From Erwinia mallotivora (GTDB taxonomy: Bacteria > Pseudomonadota > Gammaproteobacteria > Enterobacterales > Enterobacteriaceae): a stretch of DNA of 64,000 nucleotides. Of this stretch, positions 9,884 to 20,489 are shown piece by piece (position 1 is the stretch's first letter; each line of letters begins with the position of its first letter). The notes under the pieces were generated by a model that was not told where the DNA came from, did no database searches, and saw nothing but the letters and a program-made list of their open reading frames with translations. Location: positions 1 through 64,000 of the forward strand of contig NZ_JFHN01000065.1 of NCBI RefSeq assembly GCF_000590885.1, in the 5' to 3' direction. A program made the position numbers and the translations under genes.

Positions 9884-10930
9884 CTAAATTTTAAAGGCGC
9901 AACCCGCGCCCTGGCTGAAGCCGCTTGCGGCCATCGCTAACGTGGTGTCAAGCATCCGGTTAGCAAAGCCCCATTCATTGTCGCACCAGACCAGTGTTTT
10001 GATCAGATGCTGACCGCTGACCCGCGTTTGCGTGCCGTCCACAATGGCACTGTGCGGATCGTGGTTAAAATCTATGGAGACTAACGGTAATTCCGTGTAG
10101 TCAACTATACCACTAAATGCTCCCTCTGCGGCATTAAGCAGCAACGCGTTGACCTCTGCGGCATTGACCGCTGCTCTCACACTTACGCTCAGGTCAATTG
10201 CCGTCACGTTTATCGTCGGGACACGCACGGCAATGGCTTCAAAACAGTCGCTGAATTTCGGAAAAATACGCGAAATGCCAGCGGCAAGACGGGTATCAAC
10301 CGGAATGATTGACTGACTGGCCGCTCGGGTTCGCCGCAAATCGGTATGGTAGGCATCAATGACCTGCTGATCGTGCATGGCAGAGTGAATGGTGGTGACA
10401 GTGCCTGACTCAATACCGAAAGCATCATCTAGTAGTTTGATAACAGGAATTATACAGTTAGTCGTGCAGGAGGCATTGGAAACGATTCTGTCGTCAGGCT
10501 TGAGGGCCTGTTGATTCACACCGTAAACCACTGTGGCATCAAGATCGTGACCACCCGGATGTGAAAACAGGACTTTTTTTGCCCCGGCAGCAAGATGTGC
10601 CTCGCCGTCGGCTCGGCTGCCGTACACGCCGGTGCAGTCCAGCACCACATCCACATTCAGTTCATGCCACGGAAGGCTGTTAATCTCTGCCCGGTGCAGC
10701 AGGCGAATGCAATCCTCACCCACCCACAGAGAATCGCTTTGCTGGCGAACAGGCCAGGCGAAACGGCCATGACTGGTGTCGTATTTCAGTAAATGCGCCA
10801 TACCGGCAGCTTCAGCCAACTCATTAATGGCAACGACTGTGATTTCGTCATGGCGTCCTGTTTCATAAAGCGCACGCAGTACATTACGTCCAATACGACC
10901 AAAACCATTTATGGCAATGCGAACCGTCAT
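9884..10930 (-). CDS. epd: Erythrose-4-phosphate dehydrogenase (GapB)
   Basis: Epd oxidises D-erythrose 4-phosphate to 4-phosphoerythronate for pyridoxal phosphate synthesis. It belongs to the GAPDH family: NAD-binding [15 protein letters not shown] at the N-terminus and the catalytic cysteine in SNASCTTNC. Two things separate it from glycolytic GAPDH: its place directly upstream of pgk-fbaA, and sequence features such as the [16 protein letters not shown] stretch. At 348 residues it is slightly longer than E. coli Epd, mainly at the C-terminus. A Cra box lies about 130 bp upstream. Confidence 0.95.
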   Translation of the reverse strand: MTVRIAINGFGRIGRNVLRALYETGRHDEITVVAINELAEAAGMAHLLKYDTSHGRFAWPVRQQSDSLWVGEDCIRLLHRAEINSLPWHELNVDVVLDCTGVYGSRADGEAHLAAGAKKVLFSHPGGHDLDATVVYGVNQQALKPDDRIVSNASCTTNCIIPVIKLLDDAFGIESGTVTTIHSAMHDQQVIDAYHTDLRRTRAASQSIIPVDTRLAAGISRIFPKFSDCFEAIAVRVPTINVTAIDLSVSVRAAVNAAEVNALLLNAAEGAFSGIVDYTELPLVSIDFNHDPHSAIVDGTQTRVSGQHLIKTLVWCDNEWGFANRMLDTTLAMAASGFSQGAGCAFKI

Positions 10931-11058
10931 ATCACCCCTGCATCAGAATTCGGTACAAAACTGGAGCGTTAGCCTGAGGCAGACGTTTACGCTTGTACAG
11001 AGAATTCTTACGCACTCATTAAGACTCTTAAGCTCACTTTCAGCCGTGATAACAACAA

Positions 11059-11072
11059 CTGAAACGGTTCAG
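11059..11072. promoter_or_regulatory. Cra (FruR) operator upstream of epd
   Basis: The palindrome CTGAAACGGTTCAG matches the Cra half-site pattern GCTGAAnCGnTTCAGC closely. The epd-pgk-fbaA operon is a known Cra target in E. coli, so the position fits. The rest of the 10931-11399 gap shows only weak inverted repeats (CCAGTGTG at 11221 with its complement at 11264) and no gene. Confidence 0.7.
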
Positions 11073-11399
11073 CTACAATAGAGATTATCAGGAATAATTG
11101 GAATGGATACCTGTCGCAATAAGCTAAAAATCTGACCAGGATCACATTTAGTAACCTCACAGTTTAAAATTTTAACCACGACCCTGGGCTGCGGAGTAAA
11201 GTAAATGACGCTAAATGTAACCAGTGTGTCGCCGGATGTTAGTATTAACGAGGCTGGTTACCGCACACTGGCCACGTCACAATCGCGGCGACTCAGTAAT
11301 CGCTCCAGGGAAGGAGTGCCGGGTTGAGAAATATCAGATCGCCATTGCGGTGATTGCTGCCCTCCTCTCTCCTTCCTCTGGTATTAACCGCACCGGAAT

Positions 11400-12128
11400 A
11401 TGAATTACAACCTGCTTTGGTTTGTCTGGCTAATCTGGCTCCTGGTACTGATTACATTCAGCCTGGGCTGGGAAACCTCACTGGAACTGATCCGCCAGTT
11501 CAAAGGCTTGTTGTTCGGGCTGGTTTCGACCATTGTTGCCGGAGCAACATTCAGGAATTTATTGTTTAATAAGGAAATAACGATGTTTAAACGCAAAGAC
11601 AACATAATCATCCCACCGCAATCCTCCCTTCCTCCCTCATCAGCAGCTGACGCAATGCCTGAGAGTGAAATCATGGAGCATGAGGAAACGGTTTCTGCAG
11701 TCACCGTACACAATAAATCAGATACCACCACTATCCCGGAAACCTGTCTGATTGTGGGGGAAATCAATGCAATCGGTGACATCCATATTAATGGTACGGT
11801 CAATGGTGTTATCAATTCTGAAAAAACCGTCTTTGTGCAGAAAAATGGTCGGGTGGATGGAGAGGTCTATGCAAATCGCATCGAAATCAGCGGCGAGCTG
11901 AAAGGAGTTTGTCGCAGCCATGAGCTGGCAGTGAATGCGAACGGACATCTGGACGGCACTATCGAGTGCGAGTCGCTTTCGGTAAACCAGAACGGACGCT
12001 TCTATGGTCATTCCAAACCTTATCAGCAGGAGCCAAAGGAAGAGGAAAAAGCATCGGTACAGAAAATTACGGAACCCATGTTTCCGCTAAGTCAGGATTT
12101 TCACCTGCGGGAACAGACCGTGGGGTAA
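11400..12128 (+). CDS. Membrane-anchored bactofilin (CcmA-like polymer-forming protein)
   Basis: Bactofilins polymerise into beta-helical filaments that shape the cell envelope. The N-terminus is strongly hydrophobic (about residues 5-23, LLWFVWLIWLLVLITF, and a second hydrophobic stretch at 37-56), giving a membrane anchor. Residues from about 110 to 205 form the bactofilin domain, with regular hydrophobic and glycine turns (VGEINAIGDIHINGTVNG, then repeats of the same rung). The tail is charged. A second ATG at 11583 has a much better ribosome site and would give a soluble form (see separate entry). Proteus mirabilis CcmA is the closest characterised case I know. It stands alone between divergent epd and convergent tktA, where E. 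coli has no such gene. Confidence 0.85.
   Translation: MNYNLLWFVWLIWLLVLITFSLGWETSLELIRQFKGLLFGLVSTIVAGATFRNLLFNKEITMFKRKDNIIIPPQSSLPPSSAADAMPESEIMEHEETVSAVTVHNKSDTTTIPETCLIVGEINAIGDIHINGTVNGVINSEKTVFVQKNGRVDGEVYANRIEISGELKGVCRSHELAVNANGHLDGTIECESLSVNQNGRFYGHSKPYQQEPKEEEKASVQKITEPMFPLSQDFHLREQTVG
11571..11585 (+). promoter_or_regulatory. Internal ribosome site and second start of the bactofilin
   Basis: AAGGA at 11571-11575 lies 7 nt before an in-frame ATG (codon 62). The upstream start at 11400 has only a poor GGA-type site. Initiation here removes both hydrophobic segments and leaves an intact bactofilin domain. Confidence 0.6.
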
Positions 12129-12136
12129 AAGAGGAA

Positions 12137-12160
12137 AGGTTCGCCCGCAAGGGCGAACCT
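12137..12160. terminator. Terminator between bactofilin gene and tktA
   Basis: A perfect 10-bp stem AGGTTCGCCC / GGGCGAACCT with a 4-nt loop sits between two convergent genes, 6 bp from the tktA stop. The minus side is followed by a T-rich stretch, so it mainly serves tktA. Confidence 0.7.
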
Positions 12161-12166
12161 CAGATA

Positions 12167-14158
12167 TCAGAGCAGGCCTTTGGCCGTGGCGACCACATTA
12201 TCCACGGTGAAACCAAACACTTTAAACAGCTCACCTGCCGGTGCGGACTCACCAAAGGTGGTCATACCGATGATTGCACCATTCAGACCGGTGTATTTGT
12301 ACCAGTAATCGGCAATCCCCGCTTCAATCGCCACCCTTGCGCTGACCGCTTTCGGCAGGACAGATTCGCGGTAAGCCGCATCCTGCTTATCAAAAGCATC
12401 AGTCGATGGCATGGAAACCACCCGAACCTTACGACCTTCCGCGCTCAGCTTTTCATATGCGCCAACGGCAAGTTCAACTTCCGAACCTGTCGCGATCAGG
12501 ATCACCTCTGGCTGACCTTCGCACTCTTTCAGCACGTAACCGCCCCGCGCCACATTTGCCAGTTGCTGTGCGTCGCGTGGCTGCTGTGCCAGATTCTGAC
12601 GGGAGAAGATCAGGGCTGTAGGCCCGTCCTGACGCTCAATAGCGTATTTCCACGCCACCGCAGACTCCACCTGATCACAAGGACGCCACAGGCTCATACC
12701 CGGCGTCACGCGCAGACCGGCCATTTGCTCGACCGGCTGATGGGTGGGACCATCTTCACCCAGGCCAATAGAATCATGGGTGTAGACCATCACCTGACGA
12801 ATCTTCATCAGTGCCGCCATGCGCACCGCATTACGGGCGTATTCGACGAACATCAGGAAGGTAGCGGTATAAGGCAGGAAACCACCGTGCAGCGTAATGC
12901 CATTGGCGATAGCCGTCATGCCAAATTCACGCACGCCATAGTGGATGTAATTACCCGCAGCATCTTCGTTGATGGCTTTTGAACCGGACCACAAGGTCAG
13001 GTTGCTGGGTGCCAGATCGGCAGAACCGCCAAGATATTCAGGCAGCAGCTTGCCGAAAGCTTCCAGGGCGTTCTGAGAAGCTTTGCGGCTGGCGATGCTT
13101 GAAGGATTAGCCTGCAACTGCTCGATAAATTTCTGTGATTCTGACTGCCAGTTTTCCGGCAGCGCGCCACTCATGCGGCGTTTATACTCTGCGGCCAGCT
13201 CCGGGAAAGCCCGGGCGTAAGCGGCAAATTTCTCGTTCCAGGCAGCTTCTTTCGCCTGACCGGCTTCTTTTGCATCCCATTGGGCATAAATGTCCTGCGG
13301 GATTTCAAAGGGCGCGTGGCTCCAGCCCAGCTGTTTACGAGTCAGTGCGATTTCATCATCACCCAGCGGCGCGCCGTGTGAATCGTGAGTTCCTGCTTTA
13401 TTTGGCGAACCGAAACCAATCACGGTTTTGCACATCAGCAGTGAAGGTTTACCACTGACCGACTGCGCTTGTTCAATTGCCTGTTTGATTGAATCAGCAT
13501 CATGACCATCCACGCCACGGACCACATGCCAGCCGTACGATTCGAAGCGTTGTGCCGTATCGTCGCTGAACCAGCCCTCGACGTGACCGTCAATTGAGAT
13601 GCCATTATCGTCGTAGAAAGCAACCAGTTTACCGAGTTTCAGCGTTCCGGCCAGCGAGCAGACTTCATGGGAAATCCCTTCCATCATGCAGCCATCACCC
13701 ATAAACACGTAAGTGTGATGATCGACAATATCGTGGCCCGGACGGTTAAACTGCGCTGCCAGGGTGCGTTCGGCAATTGCCATCCCTACAGCGTTAGCAA
13801 TCCCCTGCCCCAACGGGCCAGTGGTGGTTTCCACGCCAGCGGTATAACCATATTCAGGGTGACCTGGAGTTTTGGAATGCAGCTGACGGAAATTAGCCAG
13901 CTCAGACATCGGCAGATCATAACCGCTGAGATGCAACAGGCTGTAAATCAGCATCGATCCATGGCCGTTAGACAGCACGAAGCGGTCACGATCGGACCAT
14001 TGCGGGTTGGCCGGATTGTGGTTGAGGAAATCGCGCCACAACACTTCAGCGATATCCGCCATTCCCATTGGCGCACCCGGGTGGCCTGATTTCGCTTTCT
14101 GTACCGCATCCATACTTAACGCGCGAATGGCATTGGCAAGCTCTTTACGAGAAGACAT
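12167..14158 (-). CDS. tktA: Transketolase
   Basis: Transketolase moves two-carbon ketol units between sugar phosphates, linking the pentose phosphate pathway to glycolysis and supplying erythrose 4-phosphate. The 663 residues match E. coli TktA. The thiamine-diphosphate motif [13 protein letters not shown] begins near residue 154, the N-terminal [11 protein letters not shown] region is intact, and the pyrimidine-binding domain carries [16 protein letters not shown]. An upstream AT-rich gap (14159-14427) separates it from divergent loiP. Confidence 0.97.
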   Translation of the reverse strand: MSSRKELANAIRALSMDAVQKAKSGHPGAPMGMADIAEVLWRDFLNHNPANPQWSDRDRFVLSNGHGSMLIYSLLHLSGYDLPMSELANFRQLHSKTPGHPEYGYTAGVETTTGPLGQGIANAVGMAIAERTLAAQFNRPGHDIVDHHTYVFMGDGCMMEGISHEVCSLAGTLKLGKLVAFYDDNGISIDGHVEGWFSDDTAQRFESYGWHVVRGVDGHDADSIKQAIEQAQSVSGKPSLLMCKTVIGFGSPNKAGTHDSHGAPLGDDEIALTRKQLGWSHAPFEIPQDIYAQWDAKEAGQAKEAAWNEKFAAYARAFPELAAEYKRRMSGALPENWQSESQKFIEQLQANPSSIASRKASQNALEAFGKLLPEYLGGSADLAPSNLTLWSGSKAINEDAAGNYIHYGVREFGMTAIANGITLHGGFLPYTATFLMFVEYARNAVRMAALMKIRQVMVYTHDSIGLGEDGPTHQPVEQMAGLRVTPGMSLWRPCDQVESAVAWKYAIERQDGPTALIFSRQNLAQQPRDAQQLANVARGGYVLKECEGQPEVILIATGSEVELAVGAYEKLSAEGRKVRVVSMPSTDAFDKQDAAYRESVLPKAVSARVAIEAGIADYWYKYTGLNGAIIGMTTFGESAPAGELFKVFGFTVDNVVATAKGLL

Positions 14159-14427
14159 TTTCTACTCCAGGTCGGATTAAACGCCTCTACACCTTAGCCT
14201 TTTTAATCAATACGTTAGGTGAAGAGGTTGTAAAGTCGACCCTCAATGTACATGAAAAACAGGGGCCATGTACATGGAGAAAAGTGCAAAAAAACAGGCG
14301 TCTGGTTGCATTTTTCAGACCTCAGAGCTATGCATTCATCGTTAACTGATTAACATGTTGTTGTTTTCTCTCTGCCTTTTAAGGCAGGTATTTGTTTTTA
14401 TTACCTTGTTATCTAATGGATGGATAG

Positions 14428-15177
14428 ATGAAACTGATTAAATCATTGACCGCACTGACCGTGGCGACGGTTCTTTCTGGCTGCCAGAATATTAACAGCA
14501 CCGCGCTGATGCAATCCGGCAGTCAGGCATTTCAGGCCGCTTCGCTGAACAATGAGCAGGTTAAAGAGCTGAGCGTCAAGTCCTGTGAGCAAATGGACAG
14601 CAAAGCACAGATAGCACCTGCCAACAGCGTGTACAGTCAGCGCCTGGCTAAGATTGCCGCCGCGCTGGGTGACAATATTAATGGTACACCGGCTAACTAT
14701 AAGGTTTACCTGACCAAAGAGGTCAACGCCTGGGCGATGGCCAATGGCTGTATTCGTGTTTACAGCGGGCTGATGGACCTGATGAACGATAACGAAGTGG
14801 AAGGCGTTCTGGGTCATGAAATGGGGCATGTGGCGCTGGGCCATACCCGGCGGGCAATGCAGGTGGCATACGGTACAACGGCGTTGCGCTCCGCTGCATC
14901 CTCGCTCGGCGGCGTAACGGCGACCCTCTCACAGTCACAGCTGGGAGAACTGGGCGAAAAACTGGTTAACGCACAGTTCTCTCAGAAGCAGGAAGTGCAG
15001 GCGGACGACTACTCGTTTGATTTGCTGAAAAAACGCGGTATCAGTCCACTCGGTCTGGAAACCAGCTTCGAAAAGCTGGCTAAGATGGAAAACAGCACTA
15101 ACAGCATGTTCGATTCCCACCCTTCTTCACAGTCCCGGGCACAGCATATCAAAGACCGGATCGCAGCAGGCAAATAA
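14428..15177 (+). CDS. loiP: M48-family metalloprotease lipoprotein LoiP
   Basis: LoiP is an outer-membrane-associated M48 metalloprotease (formerly YggG) induced at low osmolarity in E. coli. The signal peptide ends in a lipobox LSGC with Cys19 as the lipidated residue. The zinc motif HEMGH is at residues 130-134, and the third ligand region QEVQADDYS is further on. The 249 residues are close to the E. coli length. It is convergent with speB; the two stops are 6 bp apart. Confidence 0.93.
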   Translation: MKLIKSLTALTVATVLSGCQNINSTALMQSGSQAFQAASLNNEQVKELSVKSCEQMDSKAQIAPANSVYSQRLAKIAAALGDNINGTPANYKVYLTKEVNAWAMANGCIRVYSGLMDLMNDNEVEGVLGHEMGHVALGHTRRAMQVAYGTTALRSAASSLGGVTATLSQSQLGELGEKLVNAQFSQKQEVQADDYSFDLLKKRGISPLGLETSFEKLAKMENSTNSMFDSHPSSQSRAQHIKDRIAAGK

Positions 15178-15183
15178 GCCTGT

Positions 15184-16119
15184 TCAGCCCTGCTGGCCTG
15201 CGCCTTTGTTCACTGCCTGAACGTGCAACATATCCAGTGCCAGCGTGGCTGCCGCCAGTGAGGTCAGATCGGACTGATCGTAACCAGGCGCCACTTCAAC
15301 CAGATCCATGCCGACAATGTTCAGCCCCTGCAAACCCCGCAGCAGTTTGGTGGCTTTGTCGGTGGTCAGGCCACCAATCACCGGCGTGCCCGTGCCTGGA
15401 GCATGCGCCGGATCAAGACAGTCGATATCAAATGTCAGGTATACCGGCAGAGAACCTACGGTTTTTTTCACTTCAGCGATAAGGTCATCAACGCTACGAT
15501 CGTTCACCTGCGCGGCATCGATTACATTGAATCCCAGCGTGGGATCAAATTCAGTACGGATACCAATCTGCACCGAATGTTCAGGAGAGATCAGCCCTTC
15601 CTTCGGCGCGGTCCAGAACATGGTGCCGTGATCAAACGTTGGACCGTTTGAGTAGGTGTCGGTGTGCGCATCAAAATGAACCAGCGCCATTTTGCCAAAA
15701 TGTTTTGCATGGGCACGTAACAGCGGCAGCGTCACGTAGTGATCGCCACCAAAAGTCAGCATCCGCTTACCCTTTTCCAGCAGCTTTTCTGCATGTGCCT
15801 GTAATTTGTCACTCAGGTCCTGCGAATCGCCAAAGGCATAGACCAGATCGCCACAATCGATCACCTTCAGATGTTGGCGCAGGTCAAATTTCCACGGCCA
15901 GCGGCAGCCTTCCCACGCCAGGTTAGTGGAGATCTGGCGAATGGCGCCGGGGCCAAGACGGCTGCCCGGACGGCCCGATGTGGCCGCATCGAAAGGAACG
16001 CCGGTGATCACCCATTCAGCATCGCTGTCATAAGGCTGAAAATTAACCGGAAAACGCATAAAACCAAAAGCGTTCGAAACCAAAGAGTTATCGTACTGGT
16101 TGCCCAGGGTGTTATTCAT
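15184..16119 (-). CDS. speB: Agmatinase
   Basis: SpeB hydrolyses agmatine to putrescine and urea, the second step of the arginine route to polyamines. It belongs to the ureohydrolase family. Metal-ligand motifs are present in order: [19 protein letters not shown], and [17 protein letters not shown]. At 311 residues it is slightly longer than the 306 of E. coli. It follows speA on the same strand, with a probable terminator in the 183-bp gap, so it may have its own promoter as well as read-through. Confidence 0.96.
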   Translation of the reverse strand: MNNTLGNQYDNSLVSNAFGFMRFPVNFQPYDSDAEWVITGVPFDAATSGRPGSRLGPGAIRQISTNLAWEGCRWPWKFDLRQHLKVIDCGDLVYAFGDSQDLSDKLQAHAEKLLEKGKRMLTFGGDHYVTLPLLRAHAKHFGKMALVHFDAHTDTYSNGPTFDHGTMFWTAPKEGLISPEHSVQIGIRTEFDPTLGFNVIDAAQVNDRSVDDLIAEVKKTVGSLPVYLTFDIDCLDPAHAPGTGTPVIGGLTTDKATKLLRGLQGLNIVGMDLVEVAPGYDQSDLTSLAAATLALDMLHVQAVNKGAGQQG

Positions 16120-16167
16120 AGCAACGCCTCTTGTGCTGTCAGCCAGCCTGATGCCGACTGTACCATT

Positions 16168-16205
16168 AAAAAAAATCCCCGCCGCGTCGTTAAGCCCGAC
16201 GAGGA
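16168..16205 (-). terminator. Probable speA terminator
   Basis: On the minus strand an imperfect stem built around CGTCG / CGACG is followed by GGGGA and a run of eight T, between speA and speB. The stem has a mismatch, so termination may be partial. Confidence 0.5.
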
Positions 16206-16302
16206 AGGGATGGGATTGTGGACCGCCTTAAACTGTTTCAGCATCGGGCGAGGTGACTAATAAACAGAGATGAGTCTCGCCTGACTCTGACGGTGCAGTC
16301 GA

Positions 16303-18279
16303 TTACTCATCTTCCAGATAGGTATAGCCATACAGGCCCGATTCAAACTCCGCCATAAACTGCGCACGGAGATCCTCGTCGAGATCGCTCTGTTTGACCT
16401 GATTGCGGAAATGCGTCAGCAGCTCTTTCGGATCAAGCTGAACATATTCCAGCATGTCGGCAACGGTATCCCCTTCATCAGAAAGCTGAACTTCCACATT
16501 GCCGTCAGCAAAAGCAAAGACATCTACCGCTTCCGTGTCGCCAAACAGATTGTGCATATTACCCAGAATTTCCTGGTATGCCCCCACCATAAAGAAACCT
16601 AACATCGGGGGATTATCCACATCGTACTGCGGCATCGGCATGGTGGTGGCAATGCCATCGCCGTCCACATAGTGATCGATGGTGCCGTCAGAATCACAGG
16701 TAATATCCAGCAGCACCGCCCGACGCTCCGGCGATTTGTTCAAACCTTCAAGCGGCAGAACCGGGAACAGCTGATCGATGCCCCATGCATCCGGCATTGA
16801 CTGGAAGAGCGAGAAGTTGACGTAAATTTTATCCGCCATACGTTCCTGCAATTCGTCAATAATTGGCCGGTGGGCACGGTTACTTGGATCAAGGTGCTGT
16901 TGAATATAGTGGCAAATGCTCAGGTAAAGCTGTTCGGCCCACGCACGCTGCGTCAAATCGTAGGTTCCCTGCGAATAGCCGGTATGGATATCGAACAGGT
17001 CCATCTGACTGTCGTGCAGCCATTCCCGCAGCGAGCGGCGATTGTTCGGCTGATGCATCTCCTGCCAGGTATCCCACATGCTGACAATCGGGCGCGGGGA
17101 GTCCTCAGACGGGGCTACCGGCGTGCTGAATTCATTCCGCTCAACCCCGATAATGTTGGAGACCAGCACGGTGTGGTGCGCGGTAACAGCGCGACCCGAC
17201 TCGGTGATCACCGTCGGATGCGGCAGATTGTGTTCATCACAGGCATCACCAATGGCCCAGATAACGTTATTGGCGTATTCGTTCAGACCGTAATTTACCG
17301 AGCAGTCTGACTGTGAACGTGTACCTTCGTAGTCAACACCTAACCCGCCGCCCACATCGAAGCACTGAATATTAACGCCCAGTTTAGCCAGCTCGACATA
17401 AAAGCGCGCCGATTCGCGCACCCCGGTGGCGATGTCGCGAATGTTTGCCATTTGCGAACCAAGATGAAAATGCAGCAATTGCAGACTTTCCATACGTCCG
17501 GCATCGCGCATGATATCCACCAGTTGCAATACCTGCGATGCTGACAGACCAAATTTCGATTTTTCACCGCCGCTGGACTGCCATTTACCGGAGCCTTGCG
17601 AAGCCAGACGTGCACGGATCCCCAGTCGCGGGATGACGTTGAGCCGCTCGGCTTCTTCCAGCACCAGCTTCACTTCGGTCATTTTTTCCAGCACCAGATA
17701 GACCTTATGGCCCATCTTCTCGCCAATTAGTGCCAGACGAATATACTCACGGTCTTTGTAGCCGTTACAGACAATAACTGACCGGGTCATACCGGCATGG
17801 GCCAGCACCGCCATCAGTTCCGCTTTCGAGCCGGCTTCCAGCCCCAGAGGTTCACCGGAATTAATCAGCGATTCAATCACGCGCTTGTGCTGATTAACCT
17901 TAATCGGGTAAACCAGAAAGTAGTCGCCGCGATAACCGTATGATTCACGGGCACGTCTGAACGCAGCATTAATGGAACGCAGGCGATGTTGCAGGATTTG
18001 TGGGAAGCAAAACAGTGCAGGCAACCGCTGCCCCTCGGCTTCGCGCTCTTTAACCAGCTTAGCGAGATCGACACGCGCTTCCGGCACATCAGGATCGGGG
18101 CAGACGCTGATATGACCCAGTTCATTGACGTCATAATAGTTATTACCCCACCAGGCGATATTGTAGGTGCGCAGCATTTTACTGGCATCCTGATCGCTTA
18201 TGGCCACCTCCTGCATGGAGCGGAGTCCCCCCTGTTCGCCTGCTGACGAACTTTTGATTGTCTTGATGTCGTCAGACAT
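16303..18279 (-). CDS. speA: Biosynthetic arginine decarboxylase
   Basis: SpeA decarboxylates arginine to agmatine using pyridoxal phosphate and Mg2+. It is an alanine-racemase-fold decarboxylase. The PLP lysine segment [11 protein letters not shown] and the later [15 protein letters not shown] and ITCDSDG motifs are clear. A TTG 12 bases upstream is open, but TTGAGG there contains the ribosome site, so the ATG at 18279 is the start. That gives 658 residues, exactly the E. coli length. Its start overlaps the stop of a small YqgB-like ORF. Confidence 0.97.
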   Translation of the reverse strand: MSDDIKTIKSSSAGEQGGLRSMQEVAISDQDASKMLRTYNIAWWGNNYYDVNELGHISVCPDPDVPEARVDLAKLVKEREAEGQRLPALFCFPQILQHRLRSINAAFRRARESYGYRGDYFLVYPIKVNQHKRVIESLINSGEPLGLEAGSKAELMAVLAHAGMTRSVIVCNGYKDREYIRLALIGEKMGHKVYLVLEKMTEVKLVLEEAERLNVIPRLGIRARLASQGSGKWQSSGGEKSKFGLSASQVLQLVDIMRDAGRMESLQLLHFHLGSQMANIRDIATGVRESARFYVELAKLGVNIQCFDVGGGLGVDYEGTRSQSDCSVNYGLNEYANNVIWAIGDACDEHNLPHPTVITESGRAVTAHHTVLVSNIIGVERNEFSTPVAPSEDSPRPIVSMWDTWQEMHQPNNRRSLREWLHDSQMDLFDIHTGYSQGTYDLTQRAWAEQLYLSICHYIQQHLDPSNRAHRPIIDELQERMADKIYVNFSLFQSMPDAWGIDQLFPVLPLEGLNKSPERRAVLLDITCDSDGTIDHYVDGDGIATTMPMPQYDVDNPPMLGFFMVGAYQEILGNMHNLFGDTEAVDVFAFADGNVEVQLSDEGDTVADMLEYVQLDPKELLTHFRNQVKQSDLDEDLRAQFMAEFESGLYGYTYLEDE

Positions 18280-18424
18280 TGCGAGCCTCAACTTTCAATG
18301 ATGTGGAACAGTCGACTACTATTGCAGGGAAAAACTGTAACAACAAGCCAACAGCACGGCTAAAATTCAGCAGAATAAACTGAAAGGCGGCATTAAACAG
18401 TTTCAGAAGTATAACATTAACCAC
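18272..18424 (-). CDS. yqgB: Small YqgB-like protein upstream of speA
   Basis: A 50-codon ORF starts at GTG 18424, 6 nt after a GGAG site, and stops inside the first codons of speA (ATGTCTGA overlap). Its segment [16 protein letters not shown] lines up with the GLLSQFQAAIVVNCFT region of E. coli YqgB as I remember it, and the position between speA and metK is the same. YqgB is an acid-stress-related small protein of unknown mechanism. The overlap suggests that translation of the small ORF is coupled to speA. The N-terminal half does not resemble E. coli YqgB, so the start is uncertain. Confidence 0.55.
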   Translation of the reverse strand: MVNVILLKLFNAAFQFILLNFSRAVGLLLQFFPAIVVDCSTSLKVEARNV

Positions 18425-18773
18425 GTCGCACTCCGGATAACGGCTCAGAGAACCGGTAGCTAATTGCTCTCAGATGATATGAACAGCCTGAAAGCGTCCG
18501 TAGCGAAGAGTTTCGCCGCTACAGGTGTCGGGAAAATGAATCACCGCAGCATAGTACTGGCAAAGTTCGCTTAAAAAGAAGGTATTTCACGGAGAAAGCC
18601 ACCGGGAGTAAAGCAGCAGAGCCTTATACAGCGGGTCTGATGGTATTGCAAAATCAAATCGTGCGTACCCGCGCCGTTGCCAGCAAAATTTGCCACTTTT
18701 ACCGGGGAAAGAAACATGCTTTCAATAAAAAATACTGGCAATCCGCCAGGCGACTACCCTAAAATAGCCGTCC

Positions 18774-18813
18774 AGATGTTAATCCATCTAAACTGGTTAA
18801 CTTCCAGGCGTCT
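18774..18813. promoter_or_regulatory. Putative MetJ operator (tandem met boxes) upstream of metK
   Basis: Five contiguous 8-mers start with AGATGTTA, ATCCATCT, AAACTGGT and end with AGGCGTCT (7 of 8 to the consensus AGACGTCT); the inner ones are weaker. metK is a MetJ target in E. coli. The rest of the 18425-18923 gap shows no gene. Confidence 0.5.
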
Positions 18814-18923
18814 TAAGTTATCTACTGTTGATGGCTTTGCCTGAGGGGGCGCTGAAACAGTCATCCGTTTCTGTCTGAGCGCTGTGTAGTCGATTTCAAC
18901 CCGTTTCAGTAAGGTAAAGAATA

Positions 18924-20075
18924 ATGGCCAAACACCTGTTTACTTCCGAGTCCGTCTCAGAAGGACATCCTGATAAAATCGCCGACCAGATTTCCGATGC
19001 CGTGCTCGACGCCATTCTTGAGCAGGATCCAAAAGCCCGTGTCGCCTGCGAAACCTATGTGAAAACTGGCATGGTGCTGGTCGGTGGCGAAATTACTACC
19101 AGCGCATGGGTCGATATTGAAGAGATCACCCGCAATACCGTGCGTGAAATCGGGTATGTCCATTCCGATATGGGCTTTGATGCCAACTCCTGTGCCGTAC
19201 TGAATGCAATTGGTAAACAGTCCCCGGATATCAATCAGGGTGTTGATCGCGCCGATCCTCTCGAACAGGGTGCGGGCGATCAGGGCCTGATGTTTGGCTA
19301 TGCCACCAACGAAACCGACGTGCTGATGCCAGCGCCGGTGACCTATGCTCACCGTCTGGTACAGCGTCAGTCAGAGGTGCGTAAAAATGGTACGCTGCCG
19401 TGGCTGCGCCCGGACGCCAAAAGCCAGATCACCTTTCAGTATGACGACGGCAAAATTGTCGGTATCGACGCGGTAGTGCTGTCCACTCAGCATGCAGAGG
19501 ATATTTCTCAGAAAGATTTGCAGGAAGCGGTGATGGAAGAAATCATCAAACCGGTTCTGCCCGCAGAGTGGATTAACGCCGGCACCAAATATCACATCAA
19601 CCCAACGGGTCGCTTTGTTATCGGTGGTCCGATGGGGGATTGTGGTCTGACCGGTCGCAAGATTATCGTTGATACTTATGGCGGTATGGCGCGCCACGGC
19701 GGCGGGGCTTTCTCGGGTAAAGATCCATCGAAAGTTGACCGTTCAGCCGCTTATGCTGCCCGCTACGTCGCGAAGAATATTGTGGCGGCCGGTCTGGCCG
19801 ACCGTTGTGAAATTCAGGTTTCCTACGCCATCGGCGTAGCCGAGCCGACGTCAATCATGGTGGAAACCTTCGGTACGGAAAAAGTGCCCACCGAGCAACT
19901 GACCCTGCTGGTGCGTGAATTCTTTGACCTGCGTCCGTACGGCCTGATCCAGATGCTGGATCTGCTGCACCCCATTTACCGTGAAACCGCGGCATACGGT
20001 CACTTTGGTCGCGAACACTTCCCGTGGGAAAAAACCGACAAAGCCGCATCGCTTCGTGAGGCTGCCGGTCTGTAA
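18924..20075 (+). CDS. metK: S-adenosylmethionine synthetase
   Basis: MetK makes S-adenosylmethionine from methionine and ATP, the main methyl donor used by RsmE and TrmB in this window and the precursor of spermidine. The 383 residues match E. coli. Signature motifs are [12 protein letters not shown] near residue 116 and the glycine-rich [19 protein letters not shown] near residue 260; the N-terminal SEGHPDK is intact. An ATG with an AAGGTAAAG site before it is the start. A strong terminator follows. Confidence 0.98.
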   Translation: MAKHLFTSESVSEGHPDKIADQISDAVLDAILEQDPKARVACETYVKTGMVLVGGEITTSAWVDIEEITRNTVREIGYVHSDMGFDANSCAVLNAIGKQSPDINQGVDRADPLEQGAGDQGLMFGYATNETDVLMPAPVTYAHRLVQRQSEVRKNGTLPWLRPDAKSQITFQYDDGKIVGIDAVVLSTQHAEDISQKDLQEAVMEEIIKPVLPAEWINAGTKYHINPTGRFVIGGPMGDCGLTGRKIIVDTYGGMARHGGGAFSGKDPSKVDRSAAYAARYVAKNIVAAGLADRCEIQVSYAIGVAEPTSIMVETFGTEKVPTEQLTLLVREFFDLRPYGLIQMLDLLHPIYRETAAYGHFGREHFPWEKTDKAASLREAAGL

Positions 20076-20095
20076 CCGTCTTCATTTCGCTTCTC

Positions 20096-20121
20096 AAGGG
20101 CACCTTTCGGGTGCCCTTTTT
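20096..20121 (+). terminator. metK terminator
   Basis: AAGGGCACC / GGTGCCCTT form a 9-bp stem with a TTTC loop, followed by a T run. Confidence 0.9.
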
Positions 20122-20387
20122 GTTGCCCGCAGAAACGGCTTACGTGTAGCTGAAGCCCTTATTAAATCGCGGTATCGCTAAATAATGTTAACGATTACAG
20201 TAAGAAACATTTTATTTCTCTGATAATTAAGAATTTCCAGCCTTAACAGCTATCATCAGAATGCGCTATTTTCAGCGCTGTCTGATAGAGAGACACCAGA
20301 AAAGCAAGAGAAACTATTTAGTGCTATGACTAACTGGTTATAAAGCGTAAGCGCGTGTGAAAATTCCATTTTCAAGAAAGATCCTGT

Positions 20388-20403
20388 GTGTAACCGATTA
20401 CAC
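20388..20403. promoter_or_regulatory. GalR/GalS operator upstream of galP
   Basis: GTGTAACCGATTACAC is a full match to the GalR/GalS pattern GTGnAAnCGnTTnCAC, about 90 bp before galP. It predicts induction by galactose. Confidence 0.8.
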
Positions 20404-20406
20404 CAT

Positions 20407-20422
20407 TGTGATCTACAGCACA
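20407..20422. promoter_or_regulatory. CRP site upstream of galP
   Basis: TGTGATCTACAGCACA has the CRP pattern TGTGA-N6-TCACA with one mismatch, directly next to the GalR operator. It implies catabolite control. The rest of the 20122-20489 gap shows no gene. Confidence 0.65.
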
Positions 20423-20489
20423 GTCTTACCTTCCGGGGTTTTCTAACATTCATAACAACAATAAGCAGTACCACTAATATGGAGGCTTC

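Noticed and set aside
11221..11271. CCAGTGTG/CACACTGG inverted repeat before the bactofilin gene
   Set aside because: The 8-bp arms with a 35-nt spacer match no known operator and could be chance.
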